Below, in pieces: positions 8,461 through 16,570 of a DNA stretch of 64,000 nucleotides. The position numbers and the translations under genes are program-made. Source of the DNA: Niallia endozanthoxylica (GTDB lineage: Bacteria; Bacillota; Bacilli; Bacillales; Cytobacillaceae); NCBI RefSeq assembly GCF_008710145.1, contig NZ_VYKL01000045.1, forward strand, positions 86,548-150,547, given 5' to 3'. The number at the start of each line of letters is the position of its first letter. Positions within the stretch are counted from its first letter, which is position 1. The notes under the pieces were generated by a model. The model had not been told where the DNA came from, did no database searches, and saw only the letters and a program-made list of their open reading frames with translations.

Positions 8461-8470
8461 ATCATTCATC

Positions 8471-8525
8471 AACCTCATTTATTTACAGCATGACTCACCG
8501 CACCTATTTAATCTGCAGCTTTTTC
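8471..8525 (+). repeat. rlmH-end-like repeat, copy 2 (degenerate)
   Basis: It begins AACCTCATTTATTTA, the same left end as the rlmH copy (AACCTCATTTACTTA). It continues with CTCACCGCACC and ends with CAGCTTTTT, matching the right half of the copies at 13622 and 14164. The middle has drifted by many transitions. Confidence 0.6.
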
Positions 8526-8635
8526 AAAACCTTATACCATAGGCATCATATTTTTAACTTAATTAATTTCCCTTGAACCTAACGTAACGTGATGTTTTAT
8601 GATAAGGATAGGAATTAAAAGAGGGGGAGATTAAG

Positions 8636-9394
8636 ATGACAGAGCACTATTCGGTTGGGGAATTTGCAAAAAGAACAGGAGTGAGTGTCCGAACGCTGCA
8701 CTATTATGATGAACTGGGACTTTTAACTCCACAACGTACAGAGAGCGGAAGAAGGTTTTATAATTATTCCCATTTTGTGACGATGCAAAAAATTGTTACA
8801 TTAAAGTTTCTTGGTTTTTCCCTAGAACAAATGAAAGGGCTGCTTTTTCAAAACCATTGGAATGTGAAGGAGTCCTTACAGTTTCAGAAAAAGCTCATGG
8901 AAGAAAAGCTTTGCCAAATGAAAAGAGTTCTCAATGCATTAGAACATGCTATTCATCTGGCTGACGAGCAAGGTCCAATTGATGCAAGTATTTTTATCTC
9001 CATTATCCAAGGAATTCAGCTCCAGGATGAACACAAAGAATGGCTAAAAGGAATTTACTCTGAAGAAAGGTTGGAGGAAATATTTAGCATTTCAACAGAA
9101 AAACAGCAGACTTTTGAAAAAAAATTTGCGGCTATCCTTTCTGAATTAAAAAACAAATCTGGAAGCAATCCTGCCGGTGCAGATGTTCAACAACTAATAC
9201 TCAAATTAATGGATATGCTCCAAGAAATAGTCGGTGAGGACCTGCATTCTTTTTTTAAAGAAGTAGATGGCTTTGAACTAGAGAAAGAAGATCCAATGCA
9301 AACTTTGCCGCTTGCACCGGACGAAGTGGAGTGGGTAAGAGAGGCCATCAAAATTTTCCTGGGAAATATCGGGACTGAGGAGGAACCAAGATGA
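8636..9394 (+). CDS. MerR-family transcriptional regulator
   Basis: A 252-residue regulator. The N-terminal 70 residues are a MerR helix-turn-helix (YSVGEFAKRTGVSVRTLHYY, then DELGLLTPQRTESGRRFY). A dimerising coiled coil follows (about 75-110) and then a 140-residue helical effector domain without a recognised ligand motif. The ribosome-binding site is GGGGGAG 8 bases before the ATG. Its stop codon TGA (9392-9394) is followed in the same frame by the remains of a CPBP membrane protease, so the regulator and the protease were probably an operon with an ATGA overlap before the second gene was damaged. Confidence 0.9.
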   Translation: MTEHYSVGEFAKRTGVSVRTLHYYDELGLLTPQRTESGRRFYNYSHFVTMQKIVTLKFLGFSLEQMKGLLFQNHWNVKESLQFQKKLMEEKLCQMKRVLNALEHAIHLADEQGPIDASIFISIIQGIQLQDEHKEWLKGIYSEERLEEIFSISTEKQQTFEKKFAAILSELKNKSGSNPAGADVQQLILKLMDMLQEIVGEDLHSFFKEVDGFELEKEDPMQTLPLAPDEVEWVREAIKIFLGNIGTEEEPR

Positions 9395-9739
9395 ATCGTC
9401 GAGGAAGTTATCTTCCGTTTTGGTATAATGAGTTTTTTTGTCTGGATTGGCAACCTTTTAAGTGCTCCATCAATCTTCTCTATTTGTGCGGCCAATTTAC
9501 TTGCAAGCCTTTTATTTGCCCTTGCTCACCTGCCAGGAATCTACCAAATGAAGACTCCTGTGACTAAAACCATTCTTTTCTACTCTTTCACTATGAATCT
9601 ATTAGTCGGTTTAATATGCGGCTGGTTGTACTGGCAAAATGGACTTGCAGCAGCTATCATATGTCACATGCTTTTTCATTTGGTATGGTATTCATTTGAA
9701 AAATTTATATTTAGATTTCCGATTAAAAATGAAGTTTGA
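9395..9739 (+). pseudogene. CPBP-family intramembrane protease, 5' part deleted
   Basis: Directly after the MerR stop, in the same frame, the sequence reads IVEEVIFRFGIMSFFVWIGN and continues to a stop at 9737. This contains all three CPBP (Abi/CAAX-protease-like) active-site blocks: EExxxR, FALAH and HMLFH. The 100 or so residues that normally precede EExxxR, including the first membrane helices, are missing, and no start codon precedes the motif in frame. Translation from ATG 9428 would give 103 residues without the catalytic glutamates. CPBP proteases process prenylated or peptide substrates, often in bacteriocin immunity. It is most likely non-functional. Confidence 0.78.
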
Positions 9740-9894
9740 ATATGTTTTTATTGTCCTAAACCTATTTTGATTGACACCTAGAATTTCACCAGGTGATTTT
9801 TTTTCAACCATTAATTAAACCCAACAGGATTATCCGGACGGCTTTTTCATTTATAGTTTTTATGTTTTTCCTCTGCGGTAAATCCTTTTAGTTA

Positions 9895-9949
9895 AAAAAT
9901 TGCCGCTGCTTATGTTACGGTTCACCGTAACATCTTAATTAGCGGTTCT
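9895..9949 (+). repeat. rlmH-end-like repeat, copy 3, with perfect inner hairpin
   Basis: Positions 9912-9921 (ATGTTACGGT) and 9924-9933 (ACCGTAACAT) form a perfect 10-bp dyad around TC. Outer arms CCGCT (9903) and AGCGG (9941) also pair. The right half, CACCGTAACATCTTAATTAG, aligns with CACCGCAACTAGTTAACTAG of copy 5. The remaining 9740-10134 gap holds no gene that I recognise. Confidence 0.75.
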
Positions 9950-10134
9950 AATAGTAAAGATACTAGTTACTTCATAATTACTTCTAAGTATTTGCATTAT
10001 CTACCAACTATAATCAGCTGCCAAACTACTATAAAAGTAATCTTACGACACCTTGAGAACTCATATTAATAATGTTATATTTTTATATAGGAATATTATA
10101 CTACATTTGGAATATTAAACAGGAAGGTGAAAAA

Positions 10135-11211
10135 ATGGTTTCTCTAAAAAAGTACAATGTGTTCCGTAAAACGATTGTTATATTAGCAATACTATTTTTA
10201 ATAAGTAATATTGTCTTCCCTATGAAATCAAAGGCAGATATCGTGAAAGACCCGGATGTAGGCTATCTGGATGCCTTTAGACCTGGAACTAGCAATCCAT
10301 ATGCTATTGTGATTGAATTTGATAAGCTAATACAATTCTCGTCAGGTCGTATAGGCCCATTACCATCCTCTACCACGTATGGACCTTTCACTGAAATTAA
10401 ACTAATACATGCTGGTAATGAGGTACCCATTAGATTAGTGATATCTGATAATAAATTGTTGATTTACCCTGATCCAGCAAGTTCAGCAAGTTCAGGAGAC
10501 CTATTATGGGGAGAGAATAAGGATTACGAACTAACTATTACAGGTCCCATTGTTGAAAACATAGATTCCTCGTACGCTTTTGGTACCCCAAACCCGTCAT
10601 ATATTTTTAGAATTAGTACCTATTCTTTAACCTTTGAAGAATTAATGTCCGGTTCTCGGAAAATCAATACCATTATTAAGGATTATACACCAAGAAAGAT
10701 AAATGTACTTTCTCCAAAACGGTATATAGATGTAATTGATATTATCCATAAACGTCAGGATCTTGTTCAGGGCAGTACAACCGAATCCGTTACGAATATT
10801 GATGTTACCATTAATCATGGTTCACCTGCAAATCGATTAATTAAACGTATTGAAGTGACCCCGAAAAAAAATGGCGCCGATTTGCAAATAACAAAAGTAA
10901 TAGATAATTTACATCTACAATCCCTTTCTGGTAATAAACTTTATGATTTTGGTTTTACTCGTTTACCCGATACAAGCGGATTTGATTTTGAGGTATTAGT
11001 ATACGACATAAACGATAACCTTTTAGATAAAAGAATTGTTAAAGTCCCATATGAACAAAGTACGACCACAATAATTAAGCAAAGAGACCGCTATACCACT
11101 GCGGGTAAAACATATACTCTATATGATTTATTAAAGACTCCAACGAATTTACAAAAGTTGTTAGATGAAAATCGAATGGATGAAATAACGGTTCAGGTGG
11201 TGCAGGAGTAA
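10135..11211 (+). CDS. Predicted secreted protein of unknown function
   Basis: I do not recognise the family. The 358-residue product starts with a basic segment (MVSLKKYNVFRK) and a hydrophobic stretch (IVILAILFLISNIVF) ending near KSKADIV, which looks like a signal peptide. The rest is rich in beta-forming residues, without cysteines or obvious catalytic motifs. The start is ATG 10135, behind GGAAGGTG; an upstream in-frame ATG at 10072 lacks a ribosome-binding site. The stop overlaps the next start by one base (TAATG). The next two genes also encode exported proteins, one with S-layer homology domains, so a cell-surface role is likely. Confidence 0.7.
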   Translation: MVSLKKYNVFRKTIVILAILFLISNIVFPMKSKADIVKDPDVGYLDAFRPGTSNPYAIVIEFDKLIQFSSGRIGPLPSSTTYGPFTEIKLIHAGNEVPIRLVISDNKLLIYPDPASSASSGDLLWGENKDYELTITGPIVENIDSSYAFGTPNPSYIFRISTYSLTFEELMSGSRKINTIIKDYTPRKINVLSPKRYIDVIDIIHKRQDLVQGSTTESVTNIDVTINHGSPANRLIKRIEVTPKKNGADLQITKVIDNLHLQSLSGNKLYDFGFTRLPDTSGFDFEVLVYDINDNLLDKRIVKVPYEQSTTTIIKQRDRYTTAGKTYTLYDLLKTPTNLQKLLDENRMDEITVQVVQE

Positions 11212-11864
11212 TGATTAAGAAAAAATGGAGAATAGCAACCATCTTATTTGTTTTTACCATGCTACTCATTATGCCCATAACAACACTGGGTTCCTCCAAC
11301 GATACAGACGTTTGGAGTACTAAAACAATAAGTGAAACTAATAAAGTTTGGACAGTTTCCTTTAGTCAGCCTTTAAAAGAATCATCAATTAAAAAAACAA
11401 CTGTTTATATTGAAGATGAACGCTATCGATTATTTTTTACAGATGTCGCCCTTTCTGAGGATAAAAAGTCAATTATTGTCACCCCGAAGAATGCTTATCA
11501 GGAAAATATAACGTATAAACTAAATATCTCCAAAGAGATTATGTCAGAAAAAGGGAAAAAGCTAGCAAATAATATTATTTTACCCTTTGTTTTAAATGGC
11601 ACTACTGAAAATGGAAACCAAGAAATTGCTAAAGAACCTATTAGTAACGTGACAATTACTCCTTTAGCTTATGCTAGCAGGATTACTGCTATTAGCAATG
11701 ACACTGTTAACAGGGTTACTGCTAATTCTAAAGACATGCATTATGAGGGAGATAACACTTATAGCCTTGGTATAATTGATTTGAGCTCAGGCGATAATGT
11801 AAGAATAGAAGCCTATGATATTAAAGGAAAAAAAGTATTTTCAAAGGATTATAAAGTAAATTAA
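11211..11864 (+). CDS. Secreted protein with an SbsA-type Ig-like domain
   Basis: A 217-residue exported protein. Residues 1-25 form a signal peptide (MIKKKWR, then IATILFVFTMLLIMPITTLG). Residues 35-130 (KVWTVSFSQPLKESSIKKTT, KSIIVTPKNAYQENITYKLN) match the Ig-like fold found in S-layer proteins such as SbsA. The start overlaps the preceding stop by one base and is served by CAGGAG. It is translationally coupled to its upstream neighbour and lies 16 bases before the SLH gene, so the three are one operon. It probably forms part of a surface assembly; no enzymatic motif is visible. Confidence 0.75.
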   Translation: MIKKKWRIATILFVFTMLLIMPITTLGSSNDTDVWSTKTISETNKVWTVSFSQPLKESSIKKTTVYIEDERYRLFFTDVALSEDKKSIIVTPKNAYQENITYKLNISKEIMSEKGKKLANNIILPFVLNGTTENGNQEIAKEPISNVTITPLAYASRITAISNDTVNRVTANSKDMHYEGDNTYSLGIIDLSSGDNVRIEAYDIKGKKVFSKDYKVN

Positions 11865-11880
11865 TACGAGGGGTTATAAA

Positions 11881-12603
11881 ATGAAGAAAATTGGACTATT
11901 CATTCTTGCAGTTTTCTTAGTAAGCCCCTTTTTTCTAGGATTTACTGTTACTGCAAAAACGACATTTAAAGATATATCAAGCAAGTATTGGGCAAAGGAC
12001 GAAATAGACTATTTATCAACAAAGAAAATTATTAATGGATACTCTAATGGAAACTTTGGTCCTAACGATTCTATTAAAAGAGTAGATGCAGCTACAATGA
12101 TTGTTAGAGCTTTAGAACTGGATACTTCTAACCGCCCTAATATTAACCTTTATGATGTAACAAAAAAATCATATGGATATGATACAATTGCAACTGTTAT
12201 CGACGAAGGCATTTTCTTTGGCAATAATGGATACTTTTATCCTGACAATACATTAACGAGAGCTGAAATGGCAGCCATCCTTAATCGAGCTTTTCAATTA
12301 GAAGAGAAAAATACAAAAGTATCTTTCAAAGACTTAGATACCAAATATTGGGCTTATAAAGATATTCAAGCTTTAGCAACCAATAATATCACTTCTGGTT
12401 ATGAAGATAACACTTTTAAACCCAACCAAACTATAACAAGAGCTGAGTTTTCTGCTTTCATGTCTCGTGTCTTAAAAAATCCTACTGTGGTAGATGATCA
12501 TAAAGAACCGGTAGTTGATCCTCCAGAAACAATCGAAAACAATGGGAATGGGAATACGAATAATAAAGACAGTCAAAACTTTGAAGTAATTCAAATTTAT
12601 TAG
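11881..12603 (+). CDS. S-layer homology (SLH) domain protein
   Basis: A 240-residue surface protein. A signal peptide (residues 1-27) precedes three SLH repeats of about 60 residues: FKDISSKYWAKDEIDYLSTK, then YDVTKKSYGYDTIATVIDEG, then FKDLDTKYWAYKDIQALATN. Each is followed by the typical GY..NGNFGPN or DNTLTRAEM loop. The C-terminal 35 residues are a Pro/Asn/Gly-rich tail. SLH domains bind pyruvylated secondary cell-wall polymer. The protein therefore can anchor to the wall, perhaps displaying its two operon partners. The ribosome-binding site is GAGGGG. The operon lies between two rlmH-like repeats. Confidence 0.9.
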   Translation: MKKIGLFILAVFLVSPFFLGFTVTAKTTFKDISSKYWAKDEIDYLSTKKIINGYSNGNFGPNDSIKRVDAATMIVRALELDTSNRPNINLYDVTKKSYGYDTIATVIDEGIFFGNNGYFYPDNTLTRAEMAAILNRAFQLEEKNTKVSFKDLDTKYWAYKDIQALATNNITSGYEDNTFKPNQTITRAEFSAFMSRVLKNPTVVDDHKEPVVDPPETIENNGNGNTNNKDSQNFEVIQIY

Positions 12604-12761
12604 AAACTTACGCATCATCTCACTATCACTCTTTCAAATCATCTATTACTTAAATGAAGCCGGCGGAACACCGATAATCGAATCATCAAGTTCAGGCGAA
12701 AAATTGACCAATGTACCAGTAAGTGTCAAGGCCAGGCAGATAATACAATAAATAAACATAA
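12604..12761 (+). other. Gap with a possible coding remnant
   Basis: About 12654-12750 reads EAGGTPIIESSSSGEKLTNV then PVSVKARQIIQ and a stop, without a start codon or ribosome-binding site. It may be the tail of a lost gene; I cannot assign a family. Confidence 0.25.
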
Positions 12762-12795
12762 TCCCCCTATTAAAAAGGTTTTAATAGGGGGATTT
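12762..12795 (+). terminator. Terminator of the SLH operon
   Basis: A perfect 13-bp stem (CCCCCTATTAAAA with TTTTAATAGGGGG) and a 4-base loop are followed by ATTTATTATT. Confidence 0.85.
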
Positions 12796-12841
12796 ATTAT
12801 TCTAGTTAATAAAAAACGAAATTTTGTTAATCTTTATTTTT

Positions 12842-12893
12842 CACCGTTACTATGGTGCGGCTCTCCGTGACTAATCTAAATGAGGCGCTTTTT
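12842..12893 (+). repeat. rlmH-end-like repeat, copy 4
   Basis: ACTATGGTGCGGCTCTCCGT then ACTAATCTAAATGAGG and TTTTT. It aligns with copy 8 at 17441 over nearly its whole length, including the shared ATCTAAATGAGG. The left end is less like the rlmH end than in other copies. Confidence 0.72.
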
Positions 12894-13069
12894 AATTTGC
12901 CGTTTTCCATTTATAAAAGGGGAATATATTTATTATTTCCAATAACTAATTCCCGTATATTCCTTTTGAAGTCAGTTAAACTATACAATAGTATCTTACT
13001 CGAGCATAGTAAATTATGAAAAGGATAATTAGCCGCCAAGACTAAATTAGATTAAAGTGAGGATGAGAG

Positions 13070-13492
13070 ATGGAATTAAATAAAAATTGTATGTATTGTA
13101 TGGAAGATGAAAAACGAGACAATCTTATGATTGAGATAGCTAAACTAGATGTTTCCACAATCTTTCTATTTAAAGAGCAAACCTATCTAGGCAGATGTAA
13201 CGTTGTATATCAGGATCATGTAAAGGAACTTTTTGACCTTAACGAACAGGAATTATCTTTATTTATGAACGATGTAAAAAGGGTGGCAATTGCTGTGGAC
13301 AATGCCTTTCAACCAAATAAGATTAATTATGGTGCATATGGAGACACATTGCATCATCTACATATGCACGTGGTCCCAAAATATGAGGGAAAAGATAACT
13401 GGGGATCGACTTTTGAAATGAATCCCGGTAAGACTTACTTAACTGATACTGAGTATGCAGATGTAATAGCGAAGATCAAAGGAAATTTATAA
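13070..13492 (+). CDS. HIT-family nucleotide hydrolase/transferase
   Basis: A 140-residue histidine-triad protein. The catalytic motif HxHxHxx appears as HLHMHVVP near residue 106. The preceding helix and strand pattern (YLGRCNVVYQDHVKELFDLN, NKINYGAYGDTLHH) fits the family. The N-terminal NCMYCMEDE resembles the metal-binding start seen in some HIT proteins. Such enzymes hydrolyse nucleoside phosphoramidates or dinucleoside polyphosphates; the exact substrate is unknown. The ribosome-binding site is GAGGATGAGAG. It is the only gene in its module, flanked by repeats at 12842 and 13622, with its own terminator. Confidence 0.9.
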   Translation: MELNKNCMYCMEDEKRDNLMIEIAKLDVSTIFLFKEQTYLGRCNVVYQDHVKELFDLNEQELSLFMNDVKRVAIAVDNAFQPNKINYGAYGDTLHHLHMHVVPKYEGKDNWGSTFEMNPGKTYLTDTEYADVIAKIKGNL

Positions 13493-13511
13493 TTAGATAT
13501 ATTCAGGGCGA

Positions 13512-13538
13512 ACGGTGTCACCGTCCGAAATATTTTTT
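13512..13538 (+). terminator. Terminator of the HIT gene
   Basis: ACGGT and ACCGT pair around GTC. The stem extends with CG pairs outward (one mismatch) and is followed by AAATATTTTTTC, 20 bases after the stop. Confidence 0.65.
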
Positions 13539-13556
13539 CAAGGCCCTTAACTTTTT

Positions 13557-13610
13557 AATCAAATCACTAAAAGCTTACTCAAAATGGATCTGTCTTTTAG
13601 TGATTTGATT
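13557..13610. repeat. 17-bp perfect inverted repeat
   Basis: AATCAAATCACTAAAAG (13557-13573) is repeated in reverse complement at 13594-13610 with a 20-base spacer. It lies between the HIT gene and copy 5 of the rlmH-like repeat. It may be a terminator or the footprint of a small mobile element. The rest of the 13493-13843 gap has no gene. Confidence 0.7.
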
Positions 13611-13621
13611 TCAAACGTACT

Positions 13622-13679
13622 TAAAAACCCCATTTATTTATGGTACAGTCCACCGCAACTAGTTAACTAGCAGTTTTTT
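13622..13679 (+). repeat. rlmH-end-like repeat, copy 5
   Basis: AAAAACCCCATTTATTTATG then GTACAGTCCACC aligns with the copy at 19936 at about 26 of 32 positions. The right half CACCGCAACTAGTTAACTAG then CAGTTTTTT is shared with copies 2, 3 and 6. Confidence 0.8.
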
Positions 13680-13801
13680 AGACCCCTATATTAGCCTAAT
13701 CGGTTCTTATAAAATTTGCCCAGTTTAGTGTTTACACACCATTTCTTATTAGCTTGTTTTATAGATGTGTAATTAAGCACGTAATTCAAGGTAAAATCAA
13801 A

Positions 13802-13840
13802 AAACACCCTGCTCCGCGACTAAAGCAAAACAGGGCCTTA
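13802..13840 (-). terminator. Probable terminator of the 62-residue gene
   Basis: On the minus strand GCCCTG...CAGGGTG forms a stem with internal GCT/AGC pairs, followed by TTTTTTG. It ends 4 bases after the stop codon at 13844. Confidence 0.6.
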
Positions 13841-13843
13841 CTA

Positions 13844-14032
13844 TTAGTGCAAGCGATCTAAAGCTTGATAGTCTTTCATATATGGACCATTATCCGCTAC
13901 GGCTGAATGGTATAGTGCTTTAATGGCTAAATTTTTCTCTAAGCCCATTTCGACTTTTATCTTCTTTAGCTCATCATGCAATTCACGGTGCTCATTTATT
14001 AATTTTGTCATGATCGTTTTACTATATTTCAT
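13844..14032 (-). CDS. Small hypothetical protein, 62 residues
   Basis: I do not recognise this gene. The product is charged and mostly helical (KLINEHRELHDELKKIKVEM), without signal peptide or membrane segment. It has a plausible ribosome-binding site (AGGGATG, 8 bases before the ATG) and its own terminator, and it is the sole gene between repeats at 13622 and 14164. This one-gene layout resembles the neighbouring modules, which supports its being real. No function can be suggested. Confidence 0.5.
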   Translation of the reverse strand: MKYSKTIMTKLINEHRELHDELKKIKVEMGLEKNLAIKALYHSAVADNGPYMKDYQALDRLH

Positions 14033-14163
14033 CTTGTCACATCCCTAATGCATTATTTTTATAAATACAACCTTTAAATAGATAAACTCAGGAAATTTGT
14101 GCGGGATAGTAAAATCTTCTGGCAACTAATGCCTTTCTAAAATTTTGTAGAGCGTATTTGTTT

Positions 14164-14218
14164 GAAACCGCATCTATTTATGATACGGTTCACCACACCA
14201 AGTATACCAACAGTTTTT
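14164..14218 (+). repeat. rlmH-end-like repeat, copy 6
   Basis: GAAACCGCATCTATTTATGA then TACGGTTCACC matches the rlmH end with a few changes in the left arm and an exact TTATGATACGG core apart from one base before it. The right half ends in CAACAGTTTTTA, as in copies 2 and 5. Confidence 0.82.
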
Positions 14219-14301
14219 ATACATGATATAGTGGCACTGTTCCTTGGAGCTAATAATACAGCATAATGAAAAATAGGAAGTTAAAGTCTGGAGATAATTA
14301 A

Positions 14302-14490
14302 ATGAAAAGATTAAATGGATATGCAGCAGTATTAATCAAAGAAATAATCCGTGAAGGAGAATCGATTTTTGAAATCAAAGGGAAGAAATACTTTTTATCT
14401 TTAATTCAGGAATCTGAAACAACAGTAAATGAAGACGTTGAAGGTAATACCAAATTAAAACAGAAGCCATTGATATGTTTTCTGTCATGA
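14302..14490 (+). CDS. Small hypothetical protein, possibly frameshifted
   Basis: A 62-residue product (MKRLNGYAAVLIKEIIREGE and on) of no known family, with GGAG 10 bases before the ATG. Near 14455 another frame continues plausibly as QIKTEAIDMFSVMMEKNMKK then FLPFDLKN, with a run of ATG-rich helical sequence, while the annotated frame ends after a few unusual residues (PLICFLS). A one- or two-base indel in the run of A near 14457 would explain this. It may therefore be a damaged longer gene. Confidence 0.45.
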   Translation: MKRLNGYAAVLIKEIIREGESIFEIKGKKYFLSLIQESETTVNEDVEGNTKLKQKPLICFLS

Positions 14491-14513
14491 TGGAAAAGAA
14501 TATGAAAAAATTC

Positions 14514-14840
14514 CTACCTTTTGATTTGAAGAATATAACAAGCTCCATCTTCTGCAAAATATAGATATTCCCCTTGCTGCACATTAAAAAAGACATTCTC
14601 TTTATCATATACTAGCTTCTTTATTTTATTAAAATTTTCAAATAGGTGCTTAGGTGGGCTAATAATGATATCTTCACTTCTATCTGTTACCACAAATCCT
14701 TTAGGATTGGATTTCCTTTTAGGCTTCAATTCTACATACCATTTTCCATTCAAAAGCATTGTATTTGCTCTAATAGAACACTTCCTGTTTTGTACTGTCC
14801 AAGTATTACTACAATTACAGCGATGAATTTTACTCTTCAT
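14514..14840 (-). CDS. Hypothetical protein, 108 residues
   Basis: Not recognised. The N-terminus holds three cysteines (CNCSNTWTVQNRKC) that could form a small metal site. The remainder is a mixed beta/alpha sequence with VVTDRSEDIIISPP. The start ATG has GGTTGAGG upstream. It faces the small gene at 14302, and the two stops are 23 bases apart. It lies in the module between repeats at 14164 and 15775. Confidence 0.5.
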   Translation of the reverse strand: MKSKIHRCNCSNTWTVQNRKCSIRANTMLLNGKWYVELKPKRKSNPKGFVVTDRSEDIIISPPKHLFENFNKIKKLVYDKENVFFNVQQGEYLYFAEDGACYILQIKR

Positions 14841-15124
14841 AACCTCAACCTTCTTTCATTTTCTTTAATCCGTTATATACCTGATGTTCGAAAAAATAAA
14901 AATGAGAAAGGTCTTGATGAGTCGCTGATCTCCTGTTCACGTGTTAATTTTACTTTACTGCTCACGGACTTGATAGCAGAATGAGCATTTTTTATGAATT
15001 GTTATAATACCCGACTTACGTATAGACGAATTGGGATGGATAGTAAATATGAATACGCTGAATTGCTGGAATTTATGCCATACCGTAATTGGATGATTGC
15101 GGCATGGCACTCAGCACTGCTTCT
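14841..15124. other. Gap without recognised gene
   Basis: No convincing coding frame or RNA family is seen. An imperfect hairpin with arms GCCAT (15077) and ATGGC (15102) lies just beyond the dinB-like stop and may be its terminator. Confidence 0.4.
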
Positions 15125-15604
15125 TCAATTATTGGATCCTTCAATTGCTCGTTGAATCGCATAAATAACTCCCGTATGCATTCCTTCATGGTGTAAACTA
15201 AACGCTAGAATTTCCCCGATTGTTTCCATCTTAAAACCAAGCCGAACAAAGGGTTTTGTTGCTTTTTCCTGCAGGCGGTTTTCGAGAGATTCCTTGATGT
15301 AAGCAGTTTGCTTTTTTAATTCATAGGATAAGGTTTGCAACGTTGGCGGTTCTACCTGCCATTCGCTTGGTCTCGTCCGATTGCCAAATAGGGTGATAAA
15401 TTCTTGAGAAAGTTGTTGCGGTAATCCTACAAAGTTCGAAGCAAGCTGATCTTGAACAATTAAAATATGACCAACGTTCCAACGAATCGTATTGTTAAAT
15501 CCCTTAGGCATAATATCAGCCACATCTTCTGTAATAGACTCCAACTTTTGGAGAGTAATGGCTCGAACCACTTCCACTTGTCTCAGCACCATATCATTCA
15601 TCAT
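15125..15604 (-). CDS. DinB-family metal-binding protein
   Basis: A 159-residue four-helix-bundle protein of the DinB/YfiT type. The histidine ligands are visible in RWNVGHILIVQDQL (first) and SLHHEGMHTGVIYAIQ (second and third). Several members are thiol-dependent transferases; others have no known reaction. The start is ATG 15604, with GGAGG 9 bases upstream; the in-frame TTG at 15613 directly abuts that site and is unlikely. It lies in an accessory module and is not near bacillithiol genes. Confidence 0.82.
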   Translation of the reverse strand: MMNDMVLRQVEVVRAITLQKLESITEDVADIMPKGFNNTIRWNVGHILIVQDQLASNFVGLPQQLSQEFITLFGNRTRPSEWQVEPPTLQTLSYELKKQTAYIKESLENRLQEKATKPFVRLGFKMETIGEILAFSLHHEGMHTGVIYAIQRAIEGSNN

Positions 15605-15774
15605 AATACCCAACCTCCATTTTTATGTATCCAACTAGCTGCCACAGAGTCATCAACCATCCGCATTTCCTGCGCCAATCACAATCGTACTTTTATTCTT
15701 CACTTCATATCCCTCACAAACAATTACATTGGTCCATTATCCATACTTCTCTTTGCATAGGCCTGCTAGTCTCC

Positions 15775-15825
15775 AAAAAAACTGCCTCTATTTATGGTAC
15801 GGTTCTCCACCCATTATTAGGTGGT
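15775..15825 (+). repeat. rlmH-end-like repeat, copy 7
   Basis: AAAACTGCCTCTATTTATGG then TACGGTTCTCC. The core TACGGTTCTCC is identical to copy 9. The right side CACCCATTATTAGGTGG forms a small hairpin and runs directly into the truncated rep gene. Confidence 0.8.
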
Positions 15826-16496
15826 AAATTATTTTCTAACGATAAAATGAAATATAAAAATGTAAGAGATTTTAAGATTGAGTTTAATCCAAAGAGATTA
15901 AATTCAAATGAAGAAGATTATATTAAAGAAAAAGTTCTTCCTTTGCTAAGGCACGTTGGATTCACAAGAATTGATTTTGCTTTTGATATAGAAGAAAATT
16001 TATCAGATTACATCTACTATGAAGGAAATAGTCCCAAAAAGGTTGGAAAATTTATTGGCAAGAACGGGAAATTAGAAACAATGTATATAGGTAGCAAAGA
16101 AAGTAACAACTTCAAAAACGTAAACATTGGTGGCGTATAGAAATTCGTGTTAGACATGACAAAGCGCACCCAGAAATATCAGAAGATGAGTTGTTTCAAT
16201 CTTTACACCTTATTAAACCAAGCTTTAGTAATACAAAACGTATTCATGACCAAGCACTCATATTTTTCCTAAATACCTTTCCAGAAAAAATTGAGGAAAT
16301 GAATTACAAAGCCAAAAAAAGAGCACGGGAATTACTATTAAATACATCAGATTTTGACTTAGTACGTGTATTACGATTAGCATTTGCACGAAATAGGAAT
16401 AAATTAGAAACCCAATTAAAAGATTATCTATCTTCTTCTAATTTACAGGAATATGAAATTGAACAGCTTTATACATTTGATGAAAAAAATCAATGA
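15816..16496 (+). pseudogene. Plasmid/ICE replication initiator (Rep_trans type), truncated and frameshifted
   Basis: Two frames together encode the C-terminal part of a rolling-circle Rep. Frame one runs GGKLFSNDKMKYKNVRDFKI, then LRHVGFTRIDFAFDIEENLS and TMYIGSKESNNF. After about 16108 the sequence continues in a second frame as WWRIEIRVRHDKAHPEISED and on to the stop at 16494-16496. Relatives have roughly 15-20 more codons at the junction and a longer N-terminus. The gene thus has lost its 5' part, exactly at an rlmH-like repeat, and suffered an internal deletion with frameshift. It shows that a plasmid-like replicon was part of this region. Confidence 0.82.
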
Positions 16497-16570
16497 GATA
16501 TGGTGAAGAAATTGAAACAAAAAAACTTACTTTTTCATCTAACTATAAACTACGTCATTTTCATAATGAG

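Noticed and set aside
14920..14975. Possible ribozyme-like segment (CTTGATGAGTCGCTGATC)
   Set aside because: The conserved hammerhead core and cleavage site are not present.
14646..14984. Plus-strand frame opposite the 108-residue gene
   Set aside because: It is the shadow of the minus-strand gene, without a ribosome-binding site.
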